From the NCBI GenBank assembly GCA_037974665.1, contig CM075767.1, positions 27,491,498 through 27,555,497 of the forward strand: DNA of 64,000 nt. Direction: 5' to 3'. A program made the position numbers and the translations under genes. Source of the stretch: Ehretia macrophylla. Lineage: Eukaryota > Streptophyta > Magnoliopsida > Boraginales > Ehretiaceae. Of this stretch, positions 47,631 to 58,999 are shown piece by piece. The notes under the pieces are model-generated. The model saw only the letters and a program-made list of their open reading frames with translations. It did no database searches and was not told the DNA's origin. Position 1 is the first letter of the stretch. The number at the start of each line of letters is the position of its first letter.

Positions 47631-50600
47631 TTCTCCCCCCCCCCCCTTTAAAGAAATTTCATCCTCAAAATTCTTACTTGATGTACTGAACAGATCTGGG
47701 TACTGCTGCTGCATCTGATCTCGTCTCTCCCAAGTAGCTTCCTCGATGTCGTGATGCTTCCGCAACACCTTAACCATCGGAATCTTCTTCGACCTCAACT
47801 CTCGTTCCATCTGATCAAGAATACGAATCGAATGCTCGTCATAAGTCAGATTCTCACGAAGTTGTAACAGCTCTGGCTCAAGAATATGAGAAGGATCTGG
47901 ATTATATTTTCGCAAATTAGACACATGAAATACATCGTGGACATTAGAGAAATTCTCCGGTAAAGCCAACCGATATGCCAACTTACCAACCCAGTCGGTA
48001 ATCTCAAACGGCCCAACAAATCTCGGACTCAGCTTACCACCTCTACCATAACGAGCAAACCCCTTACGATGAGGCAATTTCAAGAAAACTCTATCTCCGA
48101 CTGCAAACTCCAAGTCCTGACGACGCTTATCAACATAACTCTTGAATCTACTATGCGCCGTAAGCATTCTCTGCCTGATCAACTGAACATTCTCAATCTT
48201 CTCAAGAAGCTCTGGCATGATAGTCGGATCAATAGTCTTCATCTCCCCTACCTCATCCCAATATAAAGGTGAATGGTACTTACGACCGTAAAAAGCTGTG
48301 AAAGGTGCCATCCCAATAGTAGCTTGATAACTATTGTTATAGGCAAACTCGGCAAGTGGTAGATGTTTCTCCCAGTTCTTCCCGAAGTCCAGAACACAAG
48401 CCCTAAGCATATCTTCCAGAATCTGAATAGTCTGCTCAGACTGACCGTCAGTGTGTGGATGATTGTGGTACTGAAGTTCAACTGAGTACCCAAGGTCTCC
48501 TGAAGTTTCTCCTACAAACGAGAAGTAAATCGAGGATCTCGATCTGAGACAATAATAGATGGAATCCCGTGAAGTCTAACAATCTGATCCAAATAAAGAC
48601 CTATTAATTTTGTAACTTCATCTCCCATCCTCATCGAAATAAAATGAGCTGTCTTCGTCAAACGATACACAACAACCCAAACTGCATCATTACCCCTCGG
48701 TGTTCTAGGCAAACCAGTGACGAAATCCATCGTAATATGCTCTCATTTCCACTCTGGTAAAGCCAACGGCTGAAGTAACCTTGCAGGTCGTTGATGCTCG
48801 GCTTTCACCCTCTAACAAGTCAAACATCTAGATACAAACTGAGAAACCTCCATCTTCATGTTATTTCACCAATAGTGTTGCTTCAAATCCCGATACATCT
48901 TGGTTCCACCGGGATGAATAATGTACTTAGAATTATGGGCTTCCTCTAGAATACCTCGCCTCAAGCCCAGTTCATCGGGAACACATACCCTGTTCTGAAA
49001 CCGAAGAATACCGTCCTCATGCAATTTAAAGTCAAACTGATCATCTGTGAACTGATCCTTGATCTTCTGAAGTTTAACATCCAGTGGCTGAGCTTCTCTG
49101 ATCTGAGACAACAATAAAGGTTGAATACGGAGATGTGAACACATTACCCCAACCTGAGTCAACTCCGGTCTCCAATAAGTGAATTCATCAAGAATCTCTC
49201 ATTTCTTGACAGCCAAACAAGCAACACTCGCCTTCCGGCTGAGAGCATCTGCCACAACATTTGCCTTTCCAAGCAGATAATTGATAGAACAATTATAATC
49301 TCCAAGAAGCTCCATCCACCTCCTCTTACGCATATTCAACTCCTTCTTTGAGAACAAGTACTTCAGACTCTTATGAATAGTGAAAATCTCGAACTTACTG
49401 CCCCACAGATAATGACGCCACTTCTTCAGTGCGAAGACAACTGCTGCCAACTCAAGATCATGAGTCGGATAATTCACCTCATAAGGCTTCAACTTCCTGG
49501 AAGCATAGGCAATAACTCGGCCATCCTGCATAAGAACACATCCCAAGCCATCCTTGGATGCATCGCTGTAAATAACCATATTATCAGTCCCCTCTGGTAG
49601 AGCAAGTACTGGAGCAGTAGTCAACCACTTTTTCAACTCCTGAAACCCACTCTCACACTTTCATCCCAAGCAAAGATGGTCTGTTTCTGAGTCAACTTAG
49701 AAAGTGGCCCAGCAATCTTCGAGAAGTCCTTTACAAACCTACGGTAATAACCCGCCAAGCCAAGAAAGCTACGGACCTCAGAAACATTCTCTGGCCATTT
49801 CCAAGACATCACCACTTCAATCTTAGTGGGATCTACAGATATACCACTCTGTGTAATAACATGGCCAAGAAAATATATGCGTTGCAGCCAAAATTCACAT
49901 TTGCTAAACTTGGCAAACAACTGATGCTCCTGCAGCTTCTGTAAGACAAGTAGTAGATGTTGCTCATGCTCCGATTCAGATTTAGAATAGACCAAGATAT
50001 CATCAATAAAGATTACCACGAACTGGTCTAAATACGGCTGAAAAACCAGATGCATAAAATCCTTGAATGCTGTCAGTGCATTAGTTAATCCAAAGGGCAT
50101 AACAACAAACTCATAATGCCCGTACTGAGTCCTAAAGGCAGACTTCGGAACATCCTCCGTACGAATCCGAAGCTGATAATACCCCTGCCTCAAGTCAGAT
50201 TTTGAATAGACTTTAGCTCCCTGAAGTTGATCAAACAACTCGTCAATCAGTGGCAAATGATATGTGTTCTTGATGGTCACATGATTCAAACCACGGTAAT
50301 CAATACACAATCTCAAGGTACCATCCTTCTTCTTCACAAATAAAACAGGAGCTCCCCAAGGTGAAGAACTCTGCTGAATAAATCCTTTCTCCAATAACTC
50401 CTGCAACTGAGTCTTCAACTCCTTCAACTCAGTTGGTGCCATCCGGTACGCTGATTTAGAAATAGGTTGAGTACCGGGAACAAGATTAATCACAAGCTAT
50501 ACATCTCTCTCTGGCGGTAACCCTGGCAACTCCTCAGGAAATACATTGGGGTATTCCTGAATAATAGGAACTTCCTCCAGCTGTAGCTTATCAGATGGCT

Positions 50601-51123
50601 TGTTGATCAAATAAGCTAGATAACCCGAACACCCCTTACTCACCAACTTAACATCTTTAGTTGCTGAGATAACAAAGCTCGTCTTACCACCCCGATTCCC
50701 TACTACCTCTAGTACTGGCTGATCTGGCAATCGAAACCATACTACCTTGGTTCTACAGTTCAACTGGGCATCATACTTAGAAAGCCAATCCATACCCAAG
50801 ATAACATCATACCCCCGGATAGGAAATAAGATAAGGTCCGAAGGAAAACTATGCCCCTTAACATGTATTTTACAATCCTTACATACTAAGCCAGTAACAT
50901 ACTTATCAGTCAAAGAGGTACTAATCTCAACCACATAAGGCAATCTTTCAGGTTGCATATTAACACGTTGCACACAAGCAGGAGTAATGAAAGAATGCGT
51001 AGCACCAGAATCAATCAACACTTTAACAAGTTGATCAAGTATAAGGAAGTTACCTTCCACCACTGTAGTCTTCTCAGACATCTCCTCCAAATCAACTGTG
51101 TAGGCCCGAGCTTGGACCCACTG
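47547..51123 (-). pseudogene. pol: Element C pol with six stops and two frameshifts in the enzymatic part
   Basis: The protease has the standard IDSGATHSF. RT ([11 protein letters not shown] through [11 protein letters not shown]) is open apart from TAG at 50499-50497 just before it. A 1-bp deletion near 49665 shifts into RNase H, where the third acidic site is Ile (TIHKSL). Stops follow at 49201-49199 (TGA), 48868-48866 (TGA), 48814-48812 (TAG), 48745-48743 (TGA) and 48514-48512 (TAG). A second frameshift lies near 48468, in the integrase segment before the catalytic Glu. The final 287-residue frame holds the integrase C-terminus ([11 protein letters not shown]) and the tail [18 protein letters not shown]. 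It continues through the PPT into the LTR to 47547. Four stops replace Trp codons and one a Gln codon. Confidence 0.9.
47631..47672 (-). promoter_or_regulatory. Element C polypurine tract with 12-G run and pre-PPT hairpin
   Basis: A pure C12 run on the plus strand (47635-47646) gives G12 in the sense strand next to the 3' LTR; D has G7. Before it AATTTTG-AGGA-TGAAATT (47672-47655) still pairs, with two G-U pairs near the loop. Confidence 0.8.
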
Positions 51124-52359
51124 CTACTGAGGTGCACTAGCCGCAGGTTGGCCCTGATAACCCTGAGTCGATGTCCGACCCTCAGTCCTTGAATATCTAG
51201 GGCAATCCCTCGCCCTGTGCTGATTGCTGCTGCATCCTAAACACGTCCCTGCCGTCACTCTGCAATCGGCCTCCACATGCCCCGTGCGCTTGCAGTGTGT
51301 ACACTGCGGTGATGATGCACTAACACTGCCCCTGGAAGAACCAGAAGCTGAAGAAACAGCTGAACCAGCCTGCTGCTGAGGCCTTACCAAACTAGGCCTG
51401 TACTGACCCTGAGACTAGGCTGGCCTAAACTGGGACTGAACCTGATATGACCCCTGCTGAAACTGAGGCCGATAATAACTCTGCTGTCCCTGTGGCCTAA
51501 AAGAACCCTGCTGAGCTGGTGGCCTGTACACAACCTGCTGTACGGGAGGCCTATACATACCCTGCTAAAACTGCGGCTGATACGGCCTCTTACTGGGCTG
51601 ACTAGACACAAGCTGATCCCCCTTTCTCTTTTCTAACCTAGAAGCTGCATCAAAGGCCTCAGTGAATATATCATACCGATTCAGAGCCATCGCATCCTGA
51701 ATCTCGGGCCTCAACCCCAACATGAATCTACGAGTCCTCCGCTCCTCATCAGCCACATACTCCGATGCATACTGGGACAATCGAGTAAAGGTGGCCTCAT
51801 ACTGAGCCACTGAGGCATCCCCCTGAATCAGAGATAGAAACTCAGTCTCTCTCCTCTCCCGTGCAATCCTCGGGACATACTTCTCCCGAAAAGCTCTCAA
51901 GAAGGTATCCCAGGCATAAGGAACACCCCGAGTCTCCCAGTTAGCTCTCACTGTGTGCCACCATTCCTCTGCCTCATCATCGAATAAGTATACGGCAAAG
52001 GTAACCTTCCGCTCATCAGTGTAATCAAGAGGATCATAAATCTTCTCCACCTTATTAATCCACGCTTCAGCCTTCCGATCATCGGGTTCCCCCTGAAATC
52101 TAGGTGGATGATACCCTAAGAACTCTTTCAGGGTACCACGCCCGTGGTTTCCACCTTGCACATTCAATAACTGAGCCTGCCAAGCCTGAGTCTGGGCAGC
52201 CTGCCCTGCTATCAACTGTGCCTGCCCGGCCATTAACTCAGCAATCCTATCCATAGCTGCCCTCAAACAATCATCACCCCTATCACGGCCCGGTGCCGCA
52301 TTACCAGGAGTCTCATCTACTACCTCGGGCCTACCTCTGGTCCTTGGTCTATCGGCCAT
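51124..52359 (-). pseudogene. gag: Element C gag with three premature TAGs
   Basis: The start is taken as ATG at 52359 (MADRPRTRGRP), 18 codons inside the open frame, because it resembles chromovirus Gag starts. The Gag core is clear: WINKVEKIYDPLDYTDERK, YLFDDEAEEWW, FREKYVPRIARERRETEF, QYEATFTRLSQYA. TAGs at 51567-51565, 51417-51415 and 51126-51124 all lie in a Gln/Pro-rich linker or next to it and look like CAG codons changed by one base. Between the last two are the CCHC knuckles CTHCKRTGHVEADC and CLGCSSNQHRARDC. The frame continues into protease without a shift, so gag and pol were one polyprotein. Confidence 0.9.
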
Positions 52360-52603
52360 TCTACTAATCAAAGAGTTAGCACACGTTATAGCACGTAAAC
52401 AAGTTATAAACAACTATTAACACATAAACAACAAACTCATATTAAGCACATAAATCACATAAAACACATAAATCACTTAAGTATCAATCACATAAATAAA
52501 GACATAATCATATAAACACTTTAATCACATAATCACTTATCATTTAATCATGTTAACACATATTTCACTTTTCTTTCTTTCCATACATACTTTCACGCTA
52601 AGA

Positions 52604-52661
52604 CCATTACCCACATTCCGAGAATACCCTGGCTGACAACTAAACATGCGCTTTGATACCA
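52604..52661 (-). promoter_or_regulatory. Element C primer binding site and leader motif
   Basis: TGGTATCAAAGC (52661-52650) lies six bases from the 5' LTR and differs by one base from the PBS of the others. The leader motif reads TCTCGGAATGTGGGTAATGG (52623-52604). Confidence 0.8.
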
Positions 52662-52667
52662 CTTAAA

Positions 52668-55110
52668 TGTCACGCCCCAACTTGACCCCTCCTATAATCA
52701 GTTAGGACGCAACGGAATTTTGGCAGTATAACGACAGTAAATAGGATACCAAGGCTCTAAACCAACCTCATTAGAACATCATACATCAACTCCATAAACC
52801 ATACAACAAACAACTCGTCAATAAAGTAACAACATACAACATAACCATATTATACAATAATCATTCCTCGTTATATGCCTCCGTTCCAACATAATACATG
52901 AACTTTAATATACATTGCAAAATATATTGATACCAACCTAGCAACCTATACATAGACAAAAGAACGACTACTAGGATAGCATCAACTAATTCATTATCTT
53001 TTAAACATCTGATACATTATAAACTACAAAGCATATAAAAGTTAACTAGATAATTTACAAGATATTAAAACAATACAACATCAAGGATAAGACTCCGGAA
53101 CATAAGACTCATCCACATAAAGCACATTTTCCTCTTCAGGAAGCACGTACCCATAATCCTGCTCAAGTACACCTGTAAGCATGCAATAATAGAGAGTGAG
53201 CTTATATAAAATAAGCCTAGTGAGGATCCGATAGATCTCTAACAGTATTCACTATACTCCTTAGAAATAATCATTTGAGCAAGTAAACACACAATAACAT
53301 CAATAATACTATCATCACATAATCTATAATGACCATTCAATAAAGGATACACTAGTTGGTGTAGCTCCAAACGCCATCACGATCATAACAGCCTTCTTGT
53401 GACTTCCATAAACTCACGCACCCGAGGTACCTCAATAACCTCTCCCTCCATGACACCTCCGTCATGCGAGCTGGAGGTAGTCTCTGGTAGTCATGCCGTT
53501 ATCAACCTGACAGCCCGATGCTGCCCGAGAGGTGGCACACACATACCAAAAACTCAGCAATAATAATAAACTTCAATCATTCACAAGAGGACAACCTTTT
53601 CCGTTGACTATCTCCCGGTTCATCAATCATCAATCAATAATCAATCAATAATCATATTATCATCATAATAACATCAATAATCAATTTAACAACAAATTAT
53701 TAAGTTAGATGACAAAGTAGGCCATCCAACCGAATATGCATTAAACACACAAACAAATCCTAGTTTACCCATCATCAACTCACAATTCAATCACCCAAAC
53801 CACACCCAATCAACTAAAGGCATAACTTAACATTTTAAGGAAAGACAACCTAAAGTTTAAATATTCATATCTTACATTCTACTAATCCAAACAACTCCAA
53901 ACCAGTTTCTATCACTCACCCATTCAATCAAATGCATTAGCCCCCTCGAAAACCAACCAAAACACATCCAAATCATGCCCAATAAGCCTAAAACTCTAGT
54001 GTGTCATGGCTGAAATTTCCGGACTTTAGCACCGACCTCGCAATCGAAATTTCAGCACTACAACGGCACTACCACGTAATTAACAAACTTTTAGAAATCG
54101 ACGGCAATCGATTTCAATCAATACAACTCAAGATAATCAAGAAATGGCAAATAACTCAACTTTAAATACCTGAAAATAAATAATTATGCTACAACGGTTC
54201 AAATCTCGTAAGATTACATATAAATGATCCCTCGCATGCATGGAGCAATAATCTAACTTCAAATTAACATTCTAACAGTTCAATAATCAATTCTACGCAA
54301 AAACATAAAAGATGAGTTTTGAGATCTAGAATTGTTCTCTCACCTTTGATGCGAAATAAGCCTATATATGCGTGCAATGAGTGCCCAACAAGCGGAAACC
54401 AACTCGGCACAAAAATATACGGACAAAAACTCACTTTTTCTTTGAAAATTTACTTTGAAAACCTTGAAATTTCTTTCTCTTTTTTCCTCTCCTTCCTCAC
54501 GGCAATGTGTGTGCAAATGGGTGTGTTTTTGTGCTTTGCTTGTGTGTGTTGGTGATATATGCATAAAGGTCAACAACTTAAATGAAAGTCAAAGTTGAAA
54601 CTAATTGATTTTTAGTGTTTTCTTGACTTTAAATTCATTTTTTTGATCACCATTGCTCAAAACAATTATTCAACACCCAAGATAGCTCAAGTAGGTTATT
54701 TTTAGGTGACAAGAAGTTTTACATCCAAACAATTCTACCCGAGTCGGCTTAAAACTCGATTTTTGCAAAAAGTGGTGTAAAAAACCCTAATAAATTCCTA
54801 AGTTGATTTGAAAACCGTTTTCAACAAACACAGGTCTATTAAAGTCCGAGGACTAGATCTAGAAGGGTTAAAAAGACCAGTTTCAAAATTATAGCGGACG
54901 TGTTTCAAAAATACTATTCACTAAAAGTCGACGATAAATTTTCTATCTCCGTTTTTTATGAAAATTTCATGAATGCACATTTAGCATGTTCTAGGAGTAT
55001 TAATATCAAAATTACCACATTCTAAGTCATATAGCACATAAACAGGTCAATTCACGCAAAACGAGAATAAACATGCAAAACGAGACAGGATAGAAAAGTA
55101 GGGTTTCACA
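52668..55110 (-). repeat. Element C 5' LTR
   Basis: 2443 bp; donor-like site at 54343, hairpin 53197-53219, acceptor-like site at 53173. Ends GGGTTTCACA on the plus strand, followed by AGCAT. Confidence 0.92.
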
Positions 55111-58100
55111 AGCATGCACAAAAAGAAAGCTACCATAAGTCCTTCAAGCGTCTAATTGGCAAAGAAAGTAAAAATTTGGGTCAAAAAGAGCGTCCTTCTC
55201 AGTCTCTCTCGGAATCCTAGGTCAGTAGGCTAATTGGGCGAGACTCACATTTTTTTCCACTTCACCGGAAGAAGGGTTTTTAGGGAGCAACATTGCCAAG
55301 ACCATCAGGACGGTAACTCACCAACATGCCAGAAAGGAAGCCATACATGAAGTTTCATTCAAGATAAAAAAGAAAGTCTGTCATCAACGTCGTTAGAGTG
55401 AAGTACATCGAAATCTGCGAGTTAACGTCTGCATGTCGGGTCACGCTTCCATCATTGTCTTTCCCATCTATACTAGATTTGGATGTAGAAAAGTGATTTG
55501 AAGTGAAAAGAACTATGGAAGGAATGAGTACTTCTTAGCCTGAAGTCAACATAACATCAACTTTCAGTCATGCAATTTGGGAAGAGTGTTTCGATCCCTT
55601 TTAGTCGAGCTTTTTCTCTCTGAGGGCGAGGATCAAGAGTTTTTGTTGAATCAAGCTCTCGCTTTCATTTATCATTCTATGGGAGTTACGGCTAAGCAAC
55701 TAAAGATTAGGTAAGGAGGATTCTCAGGTTGAACGCGAGAAAGAAACTAACTTTCTTCGGCATACACCATCTATACAAGGTTTGGATGAAAACAGAGTTG
55801 CGATAGAACTAATGAGCGATTGCAATAGATACTGATTCTCAAGCATGAAGATAGGAAGTATTAAAAGACAGATCGATAAGATATCTATTTTAACGCATAG
55901 CCTGATTGCAACAGCTTATCGAGACTTGTTACTTGACCAATAAAATACCCTAGAAGAGAGCTTAAAGAGGGTTGCAGTTTAAGGCGGCCATAAAGCCGAT
56001 CTCTCCTATCAGTCAGACAAATGCGATTGTTAGAGATTCAAGATTCCCGGTTGGACCGATTCAAGCGATTGAAAGGGGAAGAAAGACCTATTGATAGAGG
56101 TTGAACGGATGACCATGTTACCAGATGAGCTACTTTGCCAGACTTGTTTGAAGTTGAATTCACTTCCTAGCCTAAAAAGAGAGCCCTTTTTTATAGTGAT
56201 TTCTTGTATAGTAAATAGTCGTCTATAGTCAAATAGATAGTACGAGATTTTAGCTAGCAGACTCGCTCATTGGCAGCTTCTTTGATTCTCTCATCTGAAA
56301 AGACTGTGACTATCATGGTTAGGGAACGAAGGGTCTTCCTCCGCGAAATCACCCAGGCAGAGCCAGTTAACATGATAACTGCTGACAAGGAAGATTGGCG
56401 AGAACCCTTCTAAACTACCTCAAGGAAGGCTACTTGAAGACTGAGCTAAACGGGCTGAAGTACGAAGGCGTGCAACCAAGTTCATCATGTGGAAGGATGC
56501 CCTCTATAAGCGATCACTTGATGGGATCTATATGAAGTGCATAGCCAGCCAAAGAACGGATATTCAGAGCAATGCAAGAGGTCCACGCGGGAGTGTATGT
56601 GGCACACCAAACGGGACCAAAGTGACAAATGCAATTCAAATAGGATATTACTGGCCAACCATGATATCCGACTGCATTGAATACGCCAAAAGCTGCAAGG
56701 TCTACAAGTAGCACGCAGACTATATTCATCACCAGCTTCTGGAACCATTGCACATCACAACATACATGCTCATGGCCTTGGGGATGGATATCATTGGAGC
56801 CTTCACGCCGCTGTCGTTAGTAGGGCAGAAGTCTTTATTGGCCGCTACCAACAATTTTTCTAAGTGGGCTGAAGTGATTGCTGTAAAGGATTTCAAAAAC
56901 ACAACGGTGTCCGAGTCCATACAAACCCACATCATCTACTGGTTTGGAATTCCAGACAACATCATCTTCGATAAGAGCAACCCTTCATAGGTAGCCCCCT
57001 CTACTGGTTGTATGCCAAATAAAATATCAAGCCTTCTCCTTTCCAAAGAAAGCCTTTCTCTTTCTTTAGGAATGAATCAGAGATTTCCGAGTATGAACTC
57101 CTAAATCATTTGGTTGTTCGACTTGCCTTCTTTCTTGGTGCCCCATGAAAGAGGATTAGAGCCAAGAAATATACATTACGATATACATCCTATATACTTC
57201 AATAGAAAGAAAAGAAGAAGCACTTTAAAGCATTTTCCACTATTTCAAATAGGGTGATCCCGGGGGGTTGATAACTAACTCTTCTTTCCGCGTCTTCTAG
57301 ACTCTCCATAAAAGGGAGAATAAATGCTATTTTCTATCGGAAGAGGATCGATGGAAGCTGGTGCATTCCTTTCATTCCCACCTTCATAAGAAAGATCTTC
57401 CAGTTCCCTCCGATCGATGGTTGAATATTAGCTGTTACTAGTAAGTGAAGCAATCAAGCTAGTCTTCTTTTCCAAGGTAAGAATTAGTCGCTGATCCACG
57501 GTTACTCTTATAATAAGCTTTACTGCCACTGATCCACTGTTACTACGACTATCGCATATTAGCTGTAGGTATACTAGTACTCTAACTGATGCTTCTTTCC
57601 CCTGCCCTTTCTCTGGTCTTGTTGTTGTTGTTCTCTTTTTTATTTAGTTATGTCGTCTTTATTCTTGCTTTTCTGTAGCTCCTGCTTTTGGCTCCGCTAG
57701 CTGCTCTGGGGCATGCTTGCCGGACCCCTTGTTGTGAGTGTTTCGGTTTGTTCCTTCTTTATTTTTTTCCAAATTTTTCTGCCACCGCCGTTGAGGTTGT
57801 TTTTAGACCGGCTAGAGGCTAAAGACGCCACAAGGAGGAGGTTGGTTTTCGCCAGGGACCACAATTAAAGATCAACAAAGGAAAGTCTTTTAACATACAC
57901 GTCTTATAGATCAGTCTAAATTCCCTCCAATTGAAAAATGGTTGAGTTTCCTCGTGCTTCTATCAAAGAAGCAAAGCCCTTGCCGCAAGCGGCAGATTCA
58001 CCTGCTCACTTAGTTGCAACTATTGTGCTCGTGCCTCTCCCAAAGTGTTACCCCTACCTTATATTAGAATAAAGTAAGAAGAAAAGCCCGGTTAAGACCA

Positions 58101-58999
58101 TATCTTATGTTACTCTTTCAATTCCGATTGAAGGGAAAGCGCGGAGCCCAACAAAAGAGCAGAGAATGTAGGCATTTCGATGGATGGAACGAGAGGATAT
58201 TTTGGTACATATCTGCCAGTCCGACCAGTATATGGGTAATCTTTCTATCTCTTTAGAGTAGCAATTCGATTTCAATATAGCAATAGCAGGAAAGACCTCT
58301 GAAAATTTTATTACTTAAGATAGTTTTTTCAAACGGGCAGGCATTCATATTGGTCAAGATTATGCGGTCTTTGTCTTATCCGGGCGATCACTTTCTCTGG
58401 TCAATCTAAGAATGGATAGGGATGGAGGAGAGGAAGTAAGCAAGTGAAATGTTAGCGGTCTTTCAAATGTTTTGAGACCTCATTTCCAAGGGTCACATGT
58501 GGTTGGATACGAATCAATAGGTTGCAGTCCTTATGGCTTTCTAGCTAAAGGAAGACTCTGGCTTTTAATATTCTCTTTTTCTTTATCGATAGCCGGATAT
58601 TCTTGCCAAAGTCCTTCATCTGGGTAGAGCTTATAGCCCTCTACATACTGAATTGAAAGCTGAATACGCCCCTAGAAAAGTGGTTCTAATAGGATAAAAT
58701 CAAAACTACTACTTTTCACTGACATTACCCCGACCCTCTTTGTCATAGCTGCATTCACTTGTATATTCTTACCTTAGAAAAGTCCATTCCCTCGCTCTAT
58801 GCGCCTTACTATAAAGCAGTCGAAAGTGCTTACCACTAGACTAAAATAAGGAAAAGTGAACGGAAGCCTAAGTCACTACCCAAGATACCGTCTGTGATCT
58901 ATAAGCTTCTCTCCCTTGATCTTAGAACCACTTTTCTCTTAGCTTCTAACCTTATAGGTAGGCTAGCCTGCCTTCTTCCTAGGAAGATCCCCTTGCCTT
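55111..58999. other. Mitochondrial-type DNA segment, part 3
   Basis: Same character as 30436-35070, directly following element C. It includes a transposon integrase fragment at 56368-56989. I recognise no mitochondrial gene. A short phrase near 55677-55720 (GGGAGTTACGGCTAAGCAAC) resembles one near 34573-34605, as in dispersed mitochondrial repeats. It ends at the edge of N2; GCCTT (58995-58999) would be the N2 TSD. Confidence 0.45.
56368..56989 (+). pseudogene. Ty3/gypsy (Tat/Ogre-like) integrase fragment
   Basis: Plus-strand reading gives DKEDWREPF, a frameshift, then MWKDALYKRSLDGIYMKC, GTHQTGPKVTNAIQIGYYW and ISDCIEYAKSCKVYK, the integrase zinc-finger region. A TAG (56709-56711) interrupts it and the same frame goes on with GMDIIGAFTPLS (first catalytic Asp), NNFSKWAEVIAVKDF and FGIPDNIIFD, the usual place of the second Asp. 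It ends there and the catalytic Glu is missing. These are signatures of the Tat/Ogre/Athila group, distinct from the chromoviruses in this window. Such nuclear fragments are known in plant mitochondrial genomes. No LTR or TSD is attached. Confidence 0.8.

Larger units (their letters stand above)
45192..55110 (-). mobile_element. Element C: full-length, degraded chromovirus, D family
   Basis: 9.92 kb; LTRs 45192-47630 and 52668-55110 differ by roughly 2.5-3% by eye. The flanks GGCAT (45187-45191) and AGCAT (55111-55115) are a TSD with one mismatch. Complete order of PBS, gag, protease, RT, RNase H, integrase, tail and PPT on the minus strand, with nine in-frame stops and two frameshifts. Proteins and LTR ends (TGTGAAACCC ... 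CAAGTTGGGGC) match D. It is the most decayed full-length element in the window. Confidence 0.93.
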
